From Palsa-504 sp963744575 (lineage in GTDB: Bacteria; Actinomycetota; Actinomycetes; Streptosporangiales; Streptosporangiaceae), in contig CAVUUF010000020.1 of assembly GCA_963744575.1 (NCBI GenBank), positions 3,091 to 67,090 on the forward strand: 64,000 bases of DNA. The letters are read 5' to 3'. The notes under the pieces were generated by a model. It had not been told where the DNA came from. It made no database searches and saw only the letters and a list, made by a program, of their open reading frames with translations. Position numbers and translations under genes: made by a program. Positions 43,124 through 52,726 of this stretch are shown piece after piece (within the stretch, counting starts at the first letter, position 1; every line of letters begins with the position of its first letter).

Positions 43124-44146
43124 ATGGGTCCCGGCGTCGCGGTCGCCGAGGTCCGCAACGCCGTGCGGGCCTGCCTGTCCGACCTGACCGCCGGTGACCT
43201 GGTGCTGGTCGCGTGCTCCGGCGGCGCCGACTCGCTCGCGCTGGCCGCGGCCGCGGCGTTCCTGGCGCCGCGTCTTGACCTGCGGGCCGGCGGGGTGACC
43301 GTCGACCACGGGCTGCAGCCGGGCTCCGCCGAGCGCGCTATCGGCGTGGCGGGGCTGCTGGCCAAGCTCGGGCTCGACCCGGTCCGCAGCCTGGCGGTCA
43401 CCGTGCCGTCCGGGGCCGGCCCGGAAGCCGCCGCCCGAGCGGCCAGGTATGGTGCCCTCGACCTGGCCGCCGAGGAGCACGCCGCGGTCGCGGTCCTGCT
43501 CGGCCACACCCTCGACGACCAGGCGGAGACCGTCCTGCTCGGGCTGGCCCGCGGATCCGGCGGCCGGTCGCTGGCCGGGATGCCGGCCCGGCGCGGCCGA
43601 TACCGCCGCCCGCTGCTGGCCGCGCGCCGCGCGGTCACCGCGGCCGCGTGCGCCGAGCTGGGGCTCGAGCCCTGGCAGGACCCGCACAACCGGGACTTCC
43701 GGTTCGCCCGCGCCCGGGTGCGCCACCAGGCGCTGCCCGTGCTCGAGGCGGCGCTCGGGCCGGGCGTGGCCGAGGCGCTGGCCCGCACCGCCAGCCAGCT
43801 GCGTGCCGACGCCGAATTCCTCGACGACCTCGCGTTCGCCGAAAGCGGACAGCTCCGCGGCCGGGCCTCGGATCCGGCCGGACCCCTTGGCCTCGACGCC
43901 GGCGGGCTGCGCGCGCTGCCCGCGGCGATCAGGACGCGGGTGCTGCGCGACGCGGCGATCATGGCGGGCTGCCCGCACGGCGCGCTCACCGCCGGGCACG
44001 TGGACCGGATCGACGCCCTGGTCACCGGCTGGCGCGGCCAGCGCTGGGTCGACCTGCCCGGAGGAGTGCGGGCCCGGCGCCGTGATGGCAAGGTGTGGTT
44101 CAGCGGCACCGGACCAGGCGGGAGGGAATCCGTTGGACGAACGTGA
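43124..44146 (+). CDS. tilS: tRNA(Ile)-lysidine synthetase
   Basis: 340 residues. The PP-loop ATP-pyrophosphatase motif is S32GGADSLAL; VTVDHGLQPGSAE, GHTLDDQAETVLLGLARGSG and DPHNRDFRFARARVRHQALP are TilS hallmarks. The enzyme changes C34 of tRNA-Ile(CAU) to lysidine so that it reads AUA. The long C-terminal extension of E. coli TilS is absent, as usual in actinobacteria. The start is six bases after the metalloprotease stop; the end overlaps the hpt start. Confidence 0.92.
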   Translation: MGPGVAVAEVRNAVRACLSDLTAGDLVLVACSGGADSLALAAAAAFLAPRLDLRAGGVTVDHGLQPGSAERAIGVAGLLAKLGLDPVRSLAVTVPSGAGPEAAARAARYGALDLAAEEHAAVAVLLGHTLDDQAETVLLGLARGSGGRSLAGMPARRGRYRRPLLAARRAVTAAACAELGLEPWQDPHNRDFRFARARVRHQALPVLEAALGPGVAEALARTASQLRADAEFLDDLAFAESGQLRGRASDPAGPLGLDAGGLRALPAAIRTRVLRDAAIMAGCPHGALTAGHVDRIDALVTGWRGQRWVDLPGGVRARRRDGKVWFSGTGPGGRESVGRT

Positions 44147-44690
44147 CATGGGCGCCGAGCTGAAGCAGGTGCTGATCACGGCCGATCAGCTGCAGGCCCG
44201 CATCCGTGAGCTCGCGGCGCAGATCGACGCCGACTACGCCGGCCGCGACCTGCTGCTCATCGGCGTGCTCAAGGGCGCCGTCATGGTGATGGCCGATCTC
44301 GCCCGGGCCCTGCACCTTCCGGTGCAGATGGACTGGATGGCGATCTCGTCCTACGGCTCGGGCACCAAGTCCTCCGGCGTGGTCCGCATCCTCAAGGACC
44401 TGGACACCGACATCACCGGCCGGCACGTGCTGATCGTCGAGGACATCGTGGACTCCGGGCTCACCCTGTCGTGGCTGGCCGGCAACCTGCGCTCGCGCGG
44501 CCCCGCGTCGCTGACGGTCTGCGCCATGCTGCGCAAGCCGGGCTCGGCCCAGATGCACGTGGACGTGGCCTACACGGGATTCGATATCGGTGATGAGTTC
44601 GTCGTGGGGTACGGCCTTGACTATGCTCAGCGTTATCGCAACCTGCCGTTCATCGGGACGCTGGCCCCGTCGGTGTACGGGGGCGGTTAG
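44133..44690 (+). CDS. hpt: Hypoxanthine phosphoribosyltransferase
   Basis: The TTG at 44133, seven bases after GGAGGGA, gives 185 residues (LDERDMGAELKQVLI); an ATG at 44148 is possible but has poor spacing. PRPP-binding motif: RHVLIVEDIVDSGLTL. Also LLLIGVLKGAVMVMADLARAL and DEFVVGYGLDYAQRYRNLPF. It salvages hypoxanthine and guanine. The order tilS-hpt-ftsH is conserved across Gram-positive bacteria. Confidence 0.94.
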   Translation: MDERDMGAELKQVLITADQLQARIRELAAQIDADYAGRDLLLIGVLKGAVMVMADLARALHLPVQMDWMAISSYGSGTKSSGVVRILKDLDTDITGRHVLIVEDIVDSGLTLSWLAGNLRSRGPASLTVCAMLRKPGSAQMHVDVAYTGFDIGDEFVVGYGLDYAQRYRNLPFIGTLAPSVYGGG

Positions 44691-44917
44691 GTCCGGCGGA
44701 CTGTGCCTAATGGGCAGGGGAACACAATCCGCCAGGGAAAGCGTTCCCTTTGCAGGCGCTGCGCCACGCGGTGTACCGCCTGAGTTTTACGGCTCGCGAC
44801 CACTGCTGGAGCACGGGCTGCGAGAATGAGTAGGAGCATGGCCGTCCCGCCGGAGGTCGACGGGAGCGAGAGGCTGGTCAGGAGGGAACGGCCCCGGGCC
44901 GACGGGGTCGCTCATCG
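44691..44917. other. Intergenic region hpt-ftsH with small hairpins
   Basis: 227 bp. Two structures are visible: GGCGGA at 44696 pairs with TCCGCC near 44731, and AGGGAA-AGCG-TTCCCT follows at once. They could be an hpt terminator or the structured leader of ftsH. AGGAGG occurs at 44880-44885, some distance from the ftsH ATG. Confidence 0.35.
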
Positions 44918-46969
44918 ATGGAGCTAAGGCGCTTTTTCCGAGCCCCGCTGCTGCTCATCGCGGTGGCGGTGCTGTTGTTGCTTTTCGTGCTTGACTACGC
45001 CAATTCGGGCAGCACGTACAAGCAGGTGGATACCTCGCAGATCGTCCAGCTCATCGATCAGGGTAAGGTCAAGAACGCGCTGATCGTCGACAAGAACCAG
45101 ACGATCCAGATCACGACCAAGAGCGGCCAGAACCTCGAGGCCTCCTGGGTCTCCGGCCAGGGCCTTCAGCTGGCCAATGAGCTGCAGGCCCAGGCCGATA
45201 AGGGCACCCTGAAGGACGGCTACACCGTCAACATCCCGAAGAGCAACGCCCTGCTCGACCTGATCCCGACGGCCCTCATCTACCTGGTCATCTTCCTGCT
45301 GTTCTTCTTCATGCTGTCGCAGATGCAAGGCGGCGGCTCCCGGGTGATGAACTTCGGCAAGTCCCGGGCCAAGCTGATCACCAAGGACACCCCGAAGACG
45401 ACGTTCGCCGACGTGGCCGGCGCGGACGAGGCCATCGAGGAACTCCAGGAGATCAAGGAGTTCCTGCAGACCCCGGCCAAGTTCCAGGCCATCGGGGCCA
45501 AGATCCCCAAGGGCGTGCTGCTGTACGGGCCGCCGGGCACCGGCAAGACCCTGCTGGCCCGGGCCGTGGCCGGCGAGGCGGGCGTGCCGTTCTACTCGAT
45601 CTCCGGCTCGGACTTCGTGGAGATGTTCGTCGGTGTCGGCGCGTCCCGGGTCCGCGACCTGTTCGAGCAGGCCAAGGCCAACGCCCCGGCGATCGTGTTC
45701 GTGGACGAGATCGACGCCGTGGGTCGGCATCGCGGGGCCGGCCTCGGCGGCGGGCACGACGAGCGCGAGCAGACGCTGAACCAGATGCTGGTCGAGCTGG
45801 ACGGCTTCGACACCAAGGGCGGCGTCATCGTGATCGCCGCCACCAACCGGCCCGACATCCTCGACCCGGCGCTGCTGCGCCCGGGCCGGTTCGACCGGCA
45901 GATCGTGGTGGCCCAGCCCGACCTGGCCGGCCGCAAGGGCATCCTGAAGGTGCATGCCCGGGGCAAGCCCATCGCCCCCGGCGCCGACCTCGACATCATC
46001 GCCCGCCGAACCCCCGGCTTCACCGGCGCCGACCTGGCCAACGTGATCAACGAGGGCGCGCTGCTGACCGCGCGGTCCAACGGCAAGCAGATCACGATGG
46101 AGGCGCTCGAGGAGGCCATCGACCGGGTCATGGCGGGCCCGGAGCGCAAGAGCGTGCTGCTCTCGGAGAAGGAGCGGAAGGTCATCGCCTACCACGAGGG
46201 CGGCCACGCGCTGGTCGGCCACGCGATGCCGCACGCCGATCCGGTGCACAAGGTGACGATCATCCCGCGCGGCCGGGCGCTCGGCTACACCAGCGCGCTG
46301 CCGACTGAGGACAAGTTCCTGGTCACCCGGGCCGAGATGCTCGACCAGCTTGCCATGCTGCTCGGCGGGCGGACCGCCGAGGAGCTGATCTTCCACGAGC
46401 CGACCACCGGTGCCGCCAACGACATCGACAAGGCCACCCAGATCGCCCGCGGCATGATCACCGAGTACGGCATGAGCGAGCGGCTGGGCGCGCGCAAGTT
46501 CGGCAACGGGGACGGCGAGCCGTTCCTCGGCCGGGAGATGACGCACAGCCGTGACTACTCCGAGGAGATCGCCTCCTCCATCGACGAGGAGATCCGCCGC
46601 CTGATCGAGTCCGCCCACGACGAGGCCTGGGAAGTCCTGACCGAGTACCGCGACGTGCTCGACGCGCTGGTGCTCCGCCTGCTGGACAAGGAGACGGTGT
46701 CCAGGCAAGAGGTCCTGGAGATCTTCGCGACGGTGCAGAAGCGGCCGTCCCGCGGCTCGTACACGGGCTACGGCAAGCGGCTGCCCTCGGACCGCCCGCC
46801 GGTGCTCTCGCCCAAGGAGCTCGCCCTGGCGGCCGCCGACGGCGGCGCGGGCAACGGCAACATGGCGCTGCCGGCCAACGGCCAGTCCTTCGGCTTCAAT
46901 CCCGGCGCCGCGGGCCAGCCGGGCGGCTACGGCGAGCCCACCGACGACGTACCCAGCGACAGCGGATGA
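44918..46969 (+). CDS. ftsH: ATP-dependent zinc metalloprotease FtsH
   Basis: 683 residues. Two membrane helices (about 10-25 and 111-132) bracket an extracytoplasmic domain. The AAA module has Walker A GPPGTGKT near 205, Walker B IVFVDEIDAVG near 260 and second region of homology TNRPDILDPALLRPGRFD. The protease zinc site is H426EGGH. FtsH degrades misassembled membrane proteins and selected cytosolic ones. The C-terminal ~60 residues are a Gly/Pro-rich tail. Its end overlaps the folE ATG (ATGA). Confidence 0.96.
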   Translation: MELRRFFRAPLLLIAVAVLLLLFVLDYANSGSTYKQVDTSQIVQLIDQGKVKNALIVDKNQTIQITTKSGQNLEASWVSGQGLQLANELQAQADKGTLKDGYTVNIPKSNALLDLIPTALIYLVIFLLFFFMLSQMQGGGSRVMNFGKSRAKLITKDTPKTTFADVAGADEAIEELQEIKEFLQTPAKFQAIGAKIPKGVLLYGPPGTGKTLLARAVAGEAGVPFYSISGSDFVEMFVGVGASRVRDLFEQAKANAPAIVFVDEIDAVGRHRGAGLGGGHDEREQTLNQMLVELDGFDTKGGVIVIAATNRPDILDPALLRPGRFDRQIVVAQPDLAGRKGILKVHARGKPIAPGADLDIIARRTPGFTGADLANVINEGALLTARSNGKQITMEALEEAIDRVMAGPERKSVLLSEKERKVIAYHEGGHALVGHAMPHADPVHKVTIIPRGRALGYTSALPTEDKFLVTRAEMLDQLAMLLGGRTAEELIFHEPTTGAANDIDKATQIARGMITEYGMSERLGARKFGNGDGEPFLGREMTHSRDYSEEIASSIDEEIRRLIESAHDEAWEVLTEYRDVLDALVLRLLDKETVSRQEVLEIFATVQKRPSRGSYTGYGKRLPSDRPPVLSPKELALAAADGGAGNGNMALPANGQSFGFNPGAAGQPGGYGEPTDDVPSDSG

Positions 46970-47589
46970 CGGAGGCCGTTCCGGCCCCGGAGGACGTGTC
47001 GCCGCCCGGGGCCGGTACTGATTTCGACCTGCCGCGCATCGAGCGCGCGGTCCGGGAGATCCTGCTCGCGGTCGGCGAGGACCCCGAGCGCGACGGCCTG
47101 CGCGACACCCCGGCCAGGGTCGCGCGGGCCTACGCCGAACAGTTCGCCGGGCTACGGCAGCACCCGCAGGACGTGCTCACCACCGTCTTCGACGCGGACC
47201 ACGACGAGATGGTCATCGTCCGCGACATCGAGCTGTACGGGACCTGCGAGCATCACCTGGTCCCGTTCATCGGCGTCGCCCACATCGGGTACATCCCGAA
47301 CACCAAGGGCCAGATCACCGGCCTGTCCAAGCTGGCCAGGCTGGTCGACGTGTACGCGCGGCGGCCCCAGGTGCAGGAGCGGATGACCAGCCAGATCGCC
47401 GACGCCCTGGTCGGCTCGCTGGACCCGCGCGGGGTCGTGGTGGTCATCGAGGCCGAGCACCTGTGCATGACCATGCGCGGGGTGCGCAAGCCGGGAGCGC
47501 GGACGGTGACCTCGGCGGTGCGCGGCGCCTTCCGGGAGAGCGACGTCACCCGGGCCGAGGCGATGAGCCTCATTTACGGGCGGCACTGA
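46966..47589 (+). CDS. folE: GTP cyclohydrolase I
   Basis: 207 residues. Zinc and active-site motifs: ELYGTCEHHLVPFIGVAHIG (Cys and His ligands), LSKLARLVDVYARRPQVQER and AEHLCMTMRGVRKPGA (second Cys). It converts GTP to dihydroneopterin triphosphate, the first step of folate synthesis; folP and folK follow downstream. The ATG lies in the ftsH stop, so translation is coupled. Confidence 0.95.
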   Translation: MTEAVPAPEDVSPPGAGTDFDLPRIERAVREILLAVGEDPERDGLRDTPARVARAYAEQFAGLRQHPQDVLTTVFDADHDEMVIVRDIELYGTCEHHLVPFIGVAHIGYIPNTKGQITGLSKLARLVDVYARRPQVQERMTSQIADALVGSLDPRGVVVVIEAEHLCMTMRGVRKPGARTVTSAVRGAFRESDVTRAEAMSLIYGRH

Positions 47590-47752
47590 ACTGAAACGTT
47601 TCCCGCGGCGTCTCATTGGGTAGACAGGCGGGCCATCGGTGCTCGCGGGGGGACCGCAAACGCGAAATTCCGGTATTTCCGGGGCGTCTCGCCGACTCCG
47701 TCCCGTTAGCCGAGACCTTTGCCTACCCTTGGGGAGGTACCGTGAGTGCAGG

Positions 47753-49657
47753 ATGCGAGGCGGCGCGGTGACCACGCTGACCGATCGTGCTCTAGGGCCT
47801 GATAAGAAAGCTGCCGAGATGAGCGACAGCGACGACGCTGGATCCGCGGACCGGGCGAGCACAGCTTGGGCCAAGGCCGGCGGTATCCAGGCTCCGGCCG
47901 GATCCCCAAGCCCCGCTGACCACCAGCGCCGCGCCTGGGTACCCGGCACGGCGGCGTTGCTGACCGCGCTGATCGGCCTCTCGGACATCCTCAACATCTT
48001 CCGGCCCGACCTGGCAAACCGGCTGCACAAGTTCGCCTACATGGTCCCGGGGACGCTGACCACCGTGGCCCGCAGTGCCGACGTCCTCATCGGGCTGATG
48101 CTGCTGATGCTGGCGCACGGCCTGCGCCGCCGGAAGCGGCGCGCCTGGCAGGCGGTGTCCGCGCTGCTGGCCTTCGACATCGCCATCCACTTCCTGCACG
48201 CGCAGCGGATTCCCACCGCCGTCGTCTCGCTGGTGCTGCTCATCGCGCTGCTCTACTTCCGGGACGAGTTCTACGCCGAGGGCGATCCGCGCACCCGGTG
48301 GCGGGCGCTATGGGTCCTCGGCGGCCTGATCGTGGCCGACGTCGTCATCGGCCTGACCTACATCCTGCTGGCCCGGGGGCTGGCCGAGGACTACTCGTTC
48401 GTCCAGCGGGTGCAGGAGGTGGTCTACGGCCTGATTGGGGTATCCGGTCCGGTGCAGTGGGCGCCGGAGGCCCGCGGAGACCTGTTCAACATCTTCACCA
48501 GCGCGCTCGGCCTGTTCACCGTCATCGTCGCCGCGTACCTGTTCCTGCGCCCGGCCGAGCCCCGGGCCAGGCTGGGCGGCGCGGACGCGGCCCGGGTCAG
48601 GGAGCTGCTGGGACGGCACGGGGACCGGGACTCGCTCGGCTACTTCGCGCTGCGCGACGACAAGAGCGTGATCTGGTCGCCCACCGGCAAGGCCTGCGTC
48701 TGCTACCGCGTGGTCTCCGGCGTAATGCTGGCCAGCGGCGACCCGATCGGCGACCCGGAGGCCTGGCCCGGCGCGATCGGCCCGTTCCTGGACGAGGCGG
48801 CGCGGCACGCCTGGAGGCCGGCCGTGATGGGATGCAGCGAACTGGGCGCGGAGGTGTGGTGCCGCGAGGGTGGCCTGACCGCGCTCGAACTCGGCGACGA
48901 GGCGCTCGTGCACGTGGCCGACTTCAGCCTGTCCGGCCGGTCGATGCGGAACGTCAGGCAGATGGTCAACCGGGTGGCCAAGCACGGCTACACCGCCGAG
49001 GTCCGCCGGGTCGGCGAGATACCGCGGCGGGAACTCGACGCCATCGTCAAGGCCGCCGACTCCTGGCGCGGCAGCCATACCGAGCGCGGCTTCTCCATGG
49101 CCCTGGGCCGGATCGGCGCGCCCGGCGACGAGGACTGCGTACTCGTCACCGCGACCGAGAACGGGGTCATCCGCGCGGTCCTGCAGCTCGTCCCCTGGGG
49201 CGCCGACGGCCTGTCGCTCGACCTGATGCGGCGGGACAAGGGCGCCCAGCCCGGGCTGAACGACTTCCTGATCGTGGAGACCATCAAGGCCGCCCCCGGC
49301 CTCGGCGTGAAGCGCATCTCGCTGAACTTCGCCGTGTTCCGGGCCGCGCTCCAGCGCGGCGAGCGGATCGGCGCGGGCCCGGTGCTGCGGGCCTGGCGCT
49401 CGGTGCTCATCTTCGCCTCCAAGTGGTTCCAGATCGAGTCGCTGTACAAGTTCAACGCCAAGTTCTGCCCCGTCTGGGAGCCGCGCTTCTTCATCTTCCC
49501 GAGCTCCAAGGACGCGCCCAGGATCGCGCTGGCCGCGCTCGAGGCGGAGGCGTTCCTGGTCTGGCCGCGGCTCGGGTTGCGCCGGATCGCCCGCAAGCTC
49601 GGCCTGGGCAAGCTCAAGCGGCGGCAGCGGCGCCGGGAGCCGGTGCCCCAGCGGTGA
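47753..49657 (+). CDS. MprF/LysX-like membrane protein with DUF2156 aminoacyltransferase domain
   Basis: 634 residues if the ATG at 47753 is used (a GTG at 47768 is also possible; GGGGAGG lies at 47731). The N-terminal half has several membrane helices (TAALLTALIGLSDILNIF, ADVLIGLMLLMLAHGL, FDIAIHFLHAQRIP, ALWVLGGLIVADVVIGL, LFNIFTSALGLFTVIVAA). The C-terminal half is the phosphatidylglycerol lysyltransferase-type GNAT domain (LRDDKSVIWSPTGKACVCYR, LASGDPIGDPEAW, RNVRQMVNRVAKHGY, KWFQIESLYKFNAKF). Such proteins add amino acids to membrane lipids. It sits between folE and folP, where its stop overlaps the folP GTG. Confidence 0.85.
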   Translation: MRGGAVTTLTDRALGPDKKAAEMSDSDDAGSADRASTAWAKAGGIQAPAGSPSPADHQRRAWVPGTAALLTALIGLSDILNIFRPDLANRLHKFAYMVPGTLTTVARSADVLIGLMLLMLAHGLRRRKRRAWQAVSALLAFDIAIHFLHAQRIPTAVVSLVLLIALLYFRDEFYAEGDPRTRWRALWVLGGLIVADVVIGLTYILLARGLAEDYSFVQRVQEVVYGLIGVSGPVQWAPEARGDLFNIFTSALGLFTVIVAAYLFLRPAEPRARLGGADAARVRELLGRHGDRDSLGYFALRDDKSVIWSPTGKACVCYRVVSGVMLASGDPIGDPEAWPGAIGPFLDEAARHAWRPAVMGCSELGAEVWCREGGLTALELGDEALVHVADFSLSGRSMRNVRQMVNRVAKHGYTAEVRRVGEIPRRELDAIVKAADSWRGSHTERGFSMALGRIGAPGDEDCVLVTATENGVIRAVLQLVPWGADGLSLDLMRRDKGAQPGLNDFLIVETIKAAPGLGVKRISLNFAVFRAALQRGERIGAGPVLRAWRSVLIFASKWFQIESLYKFNAKFCPVWEPRFFIFPSSKDAPRIALAALEAEAFLVWPRLGLRRIARKLGLGKLKRRQRRREPVPQR

Positions 49658-50547
49658 CGCGGCTACCCGGATTGCCGCGCGCGGACCGGTGCCTGGTCAT
49701 GGGCGTGGTGAACGTCACGCCGGACTCGTTCTCCGACGGCGGCCAGTGGTACGGGGCGGACGCGGCCATCGGGCACGGCCGGGACCTGGCCGCGCAGGGC
49801 GCGGACATCGTGGACGTGGGCGGCGAGTCCACCCGGCCCGGGGCCCAGCGCATCGGTGAGGAAGAGGAACTGCGCCGGATCGGGCCGGTGGTCACCGAAC
49901 TGGTCCGGGCCGGGCTGCCGGTCTCCATCGACACCATGCGCGCCCGGGTGGCGGAGTTCGCGCTCGACGCGGGGGTGCAGCTGGTCAACGACGTGAGTGG
50001 CGGCCTGGCCGACCCGGACATGCCCCGCCTGGTGGCCGCGGCCGGCGTCGGCTACGTCGTCATGCACTGGCGCGGCCACAGCCGGGACATGTACTCCCGC
50101 GCGGTCTACGCCGACGTGGTGGCCGAGGTCCGCGACGAACTGGCCCGGCGGGTGGACGCGGTGGTGCACGCCGGGGTGGATCCCGGGTGCATCGTGCTCG
50201 ATCCCGGCCTGGGGTTCGGCAAGCGGCCGGAGCACAACTGGCCGCTGCTGACCCACCTGGCCGAGCTGGGCACGCTCGCCGGGGGCACCTTCCCGGTCCT
50301 GGTCGGTGCCTCGCGCAAGCGCTTCCTGGGCAACCTGCTGGCCGGCCCGGACGGCACGCCGCGGCCGTTCGAGGACTGCGACGCGGCCACGGTGGCGGCC
50401 ACGGCCCTCGCTGCCGCGGCCGGCGCCTGGTGCGTGCGGGTGCACCAGGTGCCGGCGAACGCGGACGCCGTGCGCGTCGCGGCCACCTGGCGGGACGCCG
50501 CCGGGAAGAGCACGGCCGCTACGCTGCCGGTCACCGGCCCGTCCTGA
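49654..50547 (+). CDS. folP: Dihydropteroate synthase
   Basis: 297 residues from GTG 49654. Motifs: VMGVVNVTPDSFSDGG, DIVDVGGESTRPGA, LVNDVSGGLADPDM, VVMHWRGHSRDM and LDPGLGFGKRPEHNW, with VGASRKRFLG near the end. It joins dihydropterin pyrophosphate to p-aminobenzoate and is the sulfonamide target. Its start overlaps the MprF-like stop. Confidence 0.95.
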   Translation: MTRLPGLPRADRCLVMGVVNVTPDSFSDGGQWYGADAAIGHGRDLAAQGADIVDVGGESTRPGAQRIGEEEELRRIGPVVTELVRAGLPVSIDTMRARVAEFALDAGVQLVNDVSGGLADPDMPRLVAAAGVGYVVMHWRGHSRDMYSRAVYADVVAEVRDELARRVDAVVHAGVDPGCIVLDPGLGFGKRPEHNWPLLTHLAELGTLAGGTFPVLVGASRKRFLGNLLAGPDGTPRPFEDCDAATVAATALAAAAGAWCVRVHQVPANADAVRVAATWRDAAGKSTAATLPVTGPS

Positions 50548-50549
50548 TC

Positions 50550-51059
50550 ATGCGCCGCCGCGTGGTGCTCTCGGTCGGGAGCAACCTGGGTGACCGGCTG
50601 GGTACCCTGCAAGGATGCGTGCAAGCCATCGGCGGCCTTCCGGATACTGACATGCTGGCCATCTCGCCCGTCTACGAGACCGACCCGGTCGGCGGCCCGG
50701 CGCAGCCCGGCTACCTGAACGCCGTGCTGGTGATCGGGACCAGCCTGGAGCCGCATGACCTGCTCGCGGCGACCCAGCGGATCGAGGCGGACTTCGGCCG
50801 GGTCAGGAAGGAACGGTTCGGGCCCCGTACCCTCGACATCGACGTGATCAGCTACCCGGGAGAAAACAGCGACGACCCGGTGCTCATCCTGCCCCACCCG
50901 CGCGCGCACGAGCGCGCGTTCGTCCTCGCGCCCTGGCTCGACGTCGACGCCGGGGCCAGCCTGCCCGGCCGCGGCCCGGTCGCGGACCTGCTCGGCCGGC
51001 TCGGCCGCGGCGGCGTCCGGCGCCGGCCGGACCTGGTGCTGACGGCCGGGACGTCATGA
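50550..51059 (+). CDS. folK: 2-amino-4-hydroxy-6-hydroxymethyldihydropteridine pyrophosphokinase
   Basis: 169 residues: VVLSVGSNLGDRLGTLQGCV, ISPVYETDPVGGPAQPGYLNAV, FGRVRKERFGPRTLDIDVIS and LPHPRAHERAFVLAPW are HPPK signatures. The start ATG is two bases after the folP stop. folB (dihydroneopterin aldolase), often found between folP and folK, is not present here; the aldolase must be encoded elsewhere. Confidence 0.95.
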   Translation: MRRRVVLSVGSNLGDRLGTLQGCVQAIGGLPDTDMLAISPVYETDPVGGPAQPGYLNAVLVIGTSLEPHDLLAATQRIEADFGRVRKERFGPRTLDIDVISYPGENSDDPVLILPHPRAHERAFVLAPWLDVDAGASLPGRGPVADLLGRLGRGGVRRRPDLVLTAGTS

Positions 51060-51529
51060 GGCCGACCCGGGTATCGACGCTAGTCGTGGTGGCCGTGGTC
51101 TGCGCGGCGCTGACCTGGGTGCTGCTGCGGTCGGTGTACCAGCACCTGCCGCCGCTGCCCTGGACCGGGGTGCCCGCGCTGCTGATCGCCGCGCTGGCCG
51201 AGGCCTGGACCGGCCGTGACCTGAAGGCGCGGATCGCCGGGAAGCGCGGCCTGAAGCCGGTGGCGCCGCTGTTCGTGTCGCGGATGGTGGCCCTGGCCAA
51301 GGCCAGCTCGCTGGCGGCGGCGATCATCGCCGGCCTGGCGGCGGGCTTCGACATCTACCTGAGCGGCTCGCTGGCCGCCACCGTGCCGCGCCAGGATGCG
51401 CTCGCCGCAGCGGTGACCTTCGCCGCCGCCGTGGTGCTCGCCTGCGCCGCGCTGTACCTCGAGTACTGCTGCCGGGTGCCGGGCGACCCGGACGGCGACC
51501 AGTCCCAGGCCGCCAGGCCGGACCACTGA
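51056..51529 (+). CDS. DUF3180 membrane protein
   Basis: 157 residues, ATG overlapping the folK stop (ATGA). Four hydrophobic helices: VSTLVVVAVVCAALTWVLLR, GVPALLIAALAEAW, ASSLAAAIIAGLAAGFDIY and ALAAAVTFAAAVVLACAALY. The motif FVSRMVALAKASSLAAAI is typical of DUF3180, found after folK in many actinobacteria. Function unknown. Confidence 0.88.
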   Translation: MRPTRVSTLVVVAVVCAALTWVLLRSVYQHLPPLPWTGVPALLIAALAEAWTGRDLKARIAGKRGLKPVAPLFVSRMVALAKASSLAAAIIAGLAAGFDIYLSGSLAATVPRQDALAAAVTFAAAVVLACAALYLEYCCRVPGDPDGDQSQAARPDH

Positions 51530-51673
51530 ACCGGCGGGTTCGGGGTGCTCGCGGTGCACGCCGGGTACCCGGCCGCCTTCGCGCTGACCGCGGCGGTGCT
51601 GCCGGCGGTGCTGGCCGCCGCCGGGCGGCTCCGGCCGCGGGGCACCGGGCCGGCGCCGGGGCACGCGGCATAG
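51530..51673 (+). pseudogene. Possible transporter C-terminal remnant
   Basis: Directly after the DUF3180 stop an open frame reads GVLAVHAGYPAAFALTAAVL, then PAVLAAAGRLRP to TAG 51671-51673. It resembles the last helix of a major-facilitator transporter (AGYPAAFALTA). No start or preceding helices remain. The rest of the gap to 51794 holds nothing I recognise. Confidence 0.35.
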
Positions 51674-51793
51674 CCCGTTCGGCATAATCTCTGACCCGAA
51701 CGGCCCGGGTACCAGCCCGCCCGTCACCACCCGCCCCATGGGCGCCCTTATCCTGGTCACGCACGTCCGGTACCCGCCGAGGACTGGAACGAG

Positions 51794-52726
51794 ATGAACC
51801 CTGAACCCAACCCGGATCCGGCCGCCGGGCACCCGGCCCGGCTCGCGGTCGGCATCATCGGCGCCGGGAGAACGGGCACCGCGCTCGGCGCGGCGCTGGC
51901 CCGGGCCGGCCACCAGATCGTGGCCGCGTCCGCGGTGTCGGACGCCTCACTGCGCCGGGCGCACGCGAACTTCCCCGGCGCGGCCATCGCCGAGCCCGGC
52001 CAGGTTCTGCGCCGTGCCGACCTCGCCCTGCTCACCGTGCCCGACGACGTGCTGCCCGGCCTGGTCGCCGGGCTGGCGGCGACCGGAGCGCCGCTGGAGG
52101 GCCGGATGCTGGCCCACGCGAGCGGACGCTACGGGGTGACCGTGCTCGACCCTGCGGTGCGCCAGGGCGCGCTCCCGCTGGCGCTGCACCCGGTGATGAC
52201 GTTCACCGGCCGCGACGACGACGTCGACCGGATCGCCGGGACCTGCTTCGGGGTGACCGCGCCCGGCGTGCTCAGGTCCGCGGCCGAGGCGCTGGTGATC
52301 GAGATGGGCGGCGAGCCGGTGTTCATCGCCGAAGAGCACCGGGACCTGTACCACGCGGCCATCGCCGGCGCCGCCAACCACCTGATCACGCTCGTCGCCC
52401 AGGCCACGGACCTGCTCCGGGCGGCCGGGGTGGCCGAGCCCGCGCGGCTGCTCGCGCCGCTGCTTTCCGTCTCCCTGGACAACGCGCTGCGCTTCGGCGA
52501 CGCCGGGCTGACCGGCCCGGTCGCCCGCGGCGACGCGACCACCGTGGCCGCGCACGTGGCCGCGCTCGAGGCCGCGGCGGGCACCTCGGCCGCGGGTATC
52601 TCGGGCGCCGGCCCGGCCGCTTACGTGGCCATGGCCCGGCTCACCGCGGACCGCGCGCTGGCGGCCGGGATCCTCAAGCCCGCCGACGCCGAACGCCTGC
52701 TCGATGTGCTGGGCGGCCGCCCGTGA
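51794..52726 (+). CDS. Rossmann-like and DUF2520 domain protein
   Basis: 310 residues. A glycine-rich NAD(P) motif (GIIGAGRTGTALGAALARAGH) opens a Rossmann domain; LALHPVMTFTGRDDDV and the helical DUF2520 half (YHAAIAGAANHLITLVAQA, TGPVARGDATTVAAHVAAL) follow, as in F420/NADP-dependent reductases and ketopantoate-reductase-like proteins. It precedes panC with a GTGA overlap, so it may act in pantothenate synthesis; the reaction is unproven. Confidence 0.85.
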   Translation: MNPEPNPDPAAGHPARLAVGIIGAGRTGTALGAALARAGHQIVAASAVSDASLRRAHANFPGAAIAEPGQVLRRADLALLTVPDDVLPGLVAGLAATGAPLEGRMLAHASGRYGVTVLDPAVRQGALPLALHPVMTFTGRDDDVDRIAGTCFGVTAPGVLRSAAEALVIEMGGEPVFIAEEHRDLYHAAIAGAANHLITLVAQATDLLRAAGVAEPARLLAPLLSVSLDNALRFGDAGLTGPVARGDATTVAAHVAALEAAAGTSAAGISGAGPAAYVAMARLTADRALAAGILKPADAERLLDVLGGRP

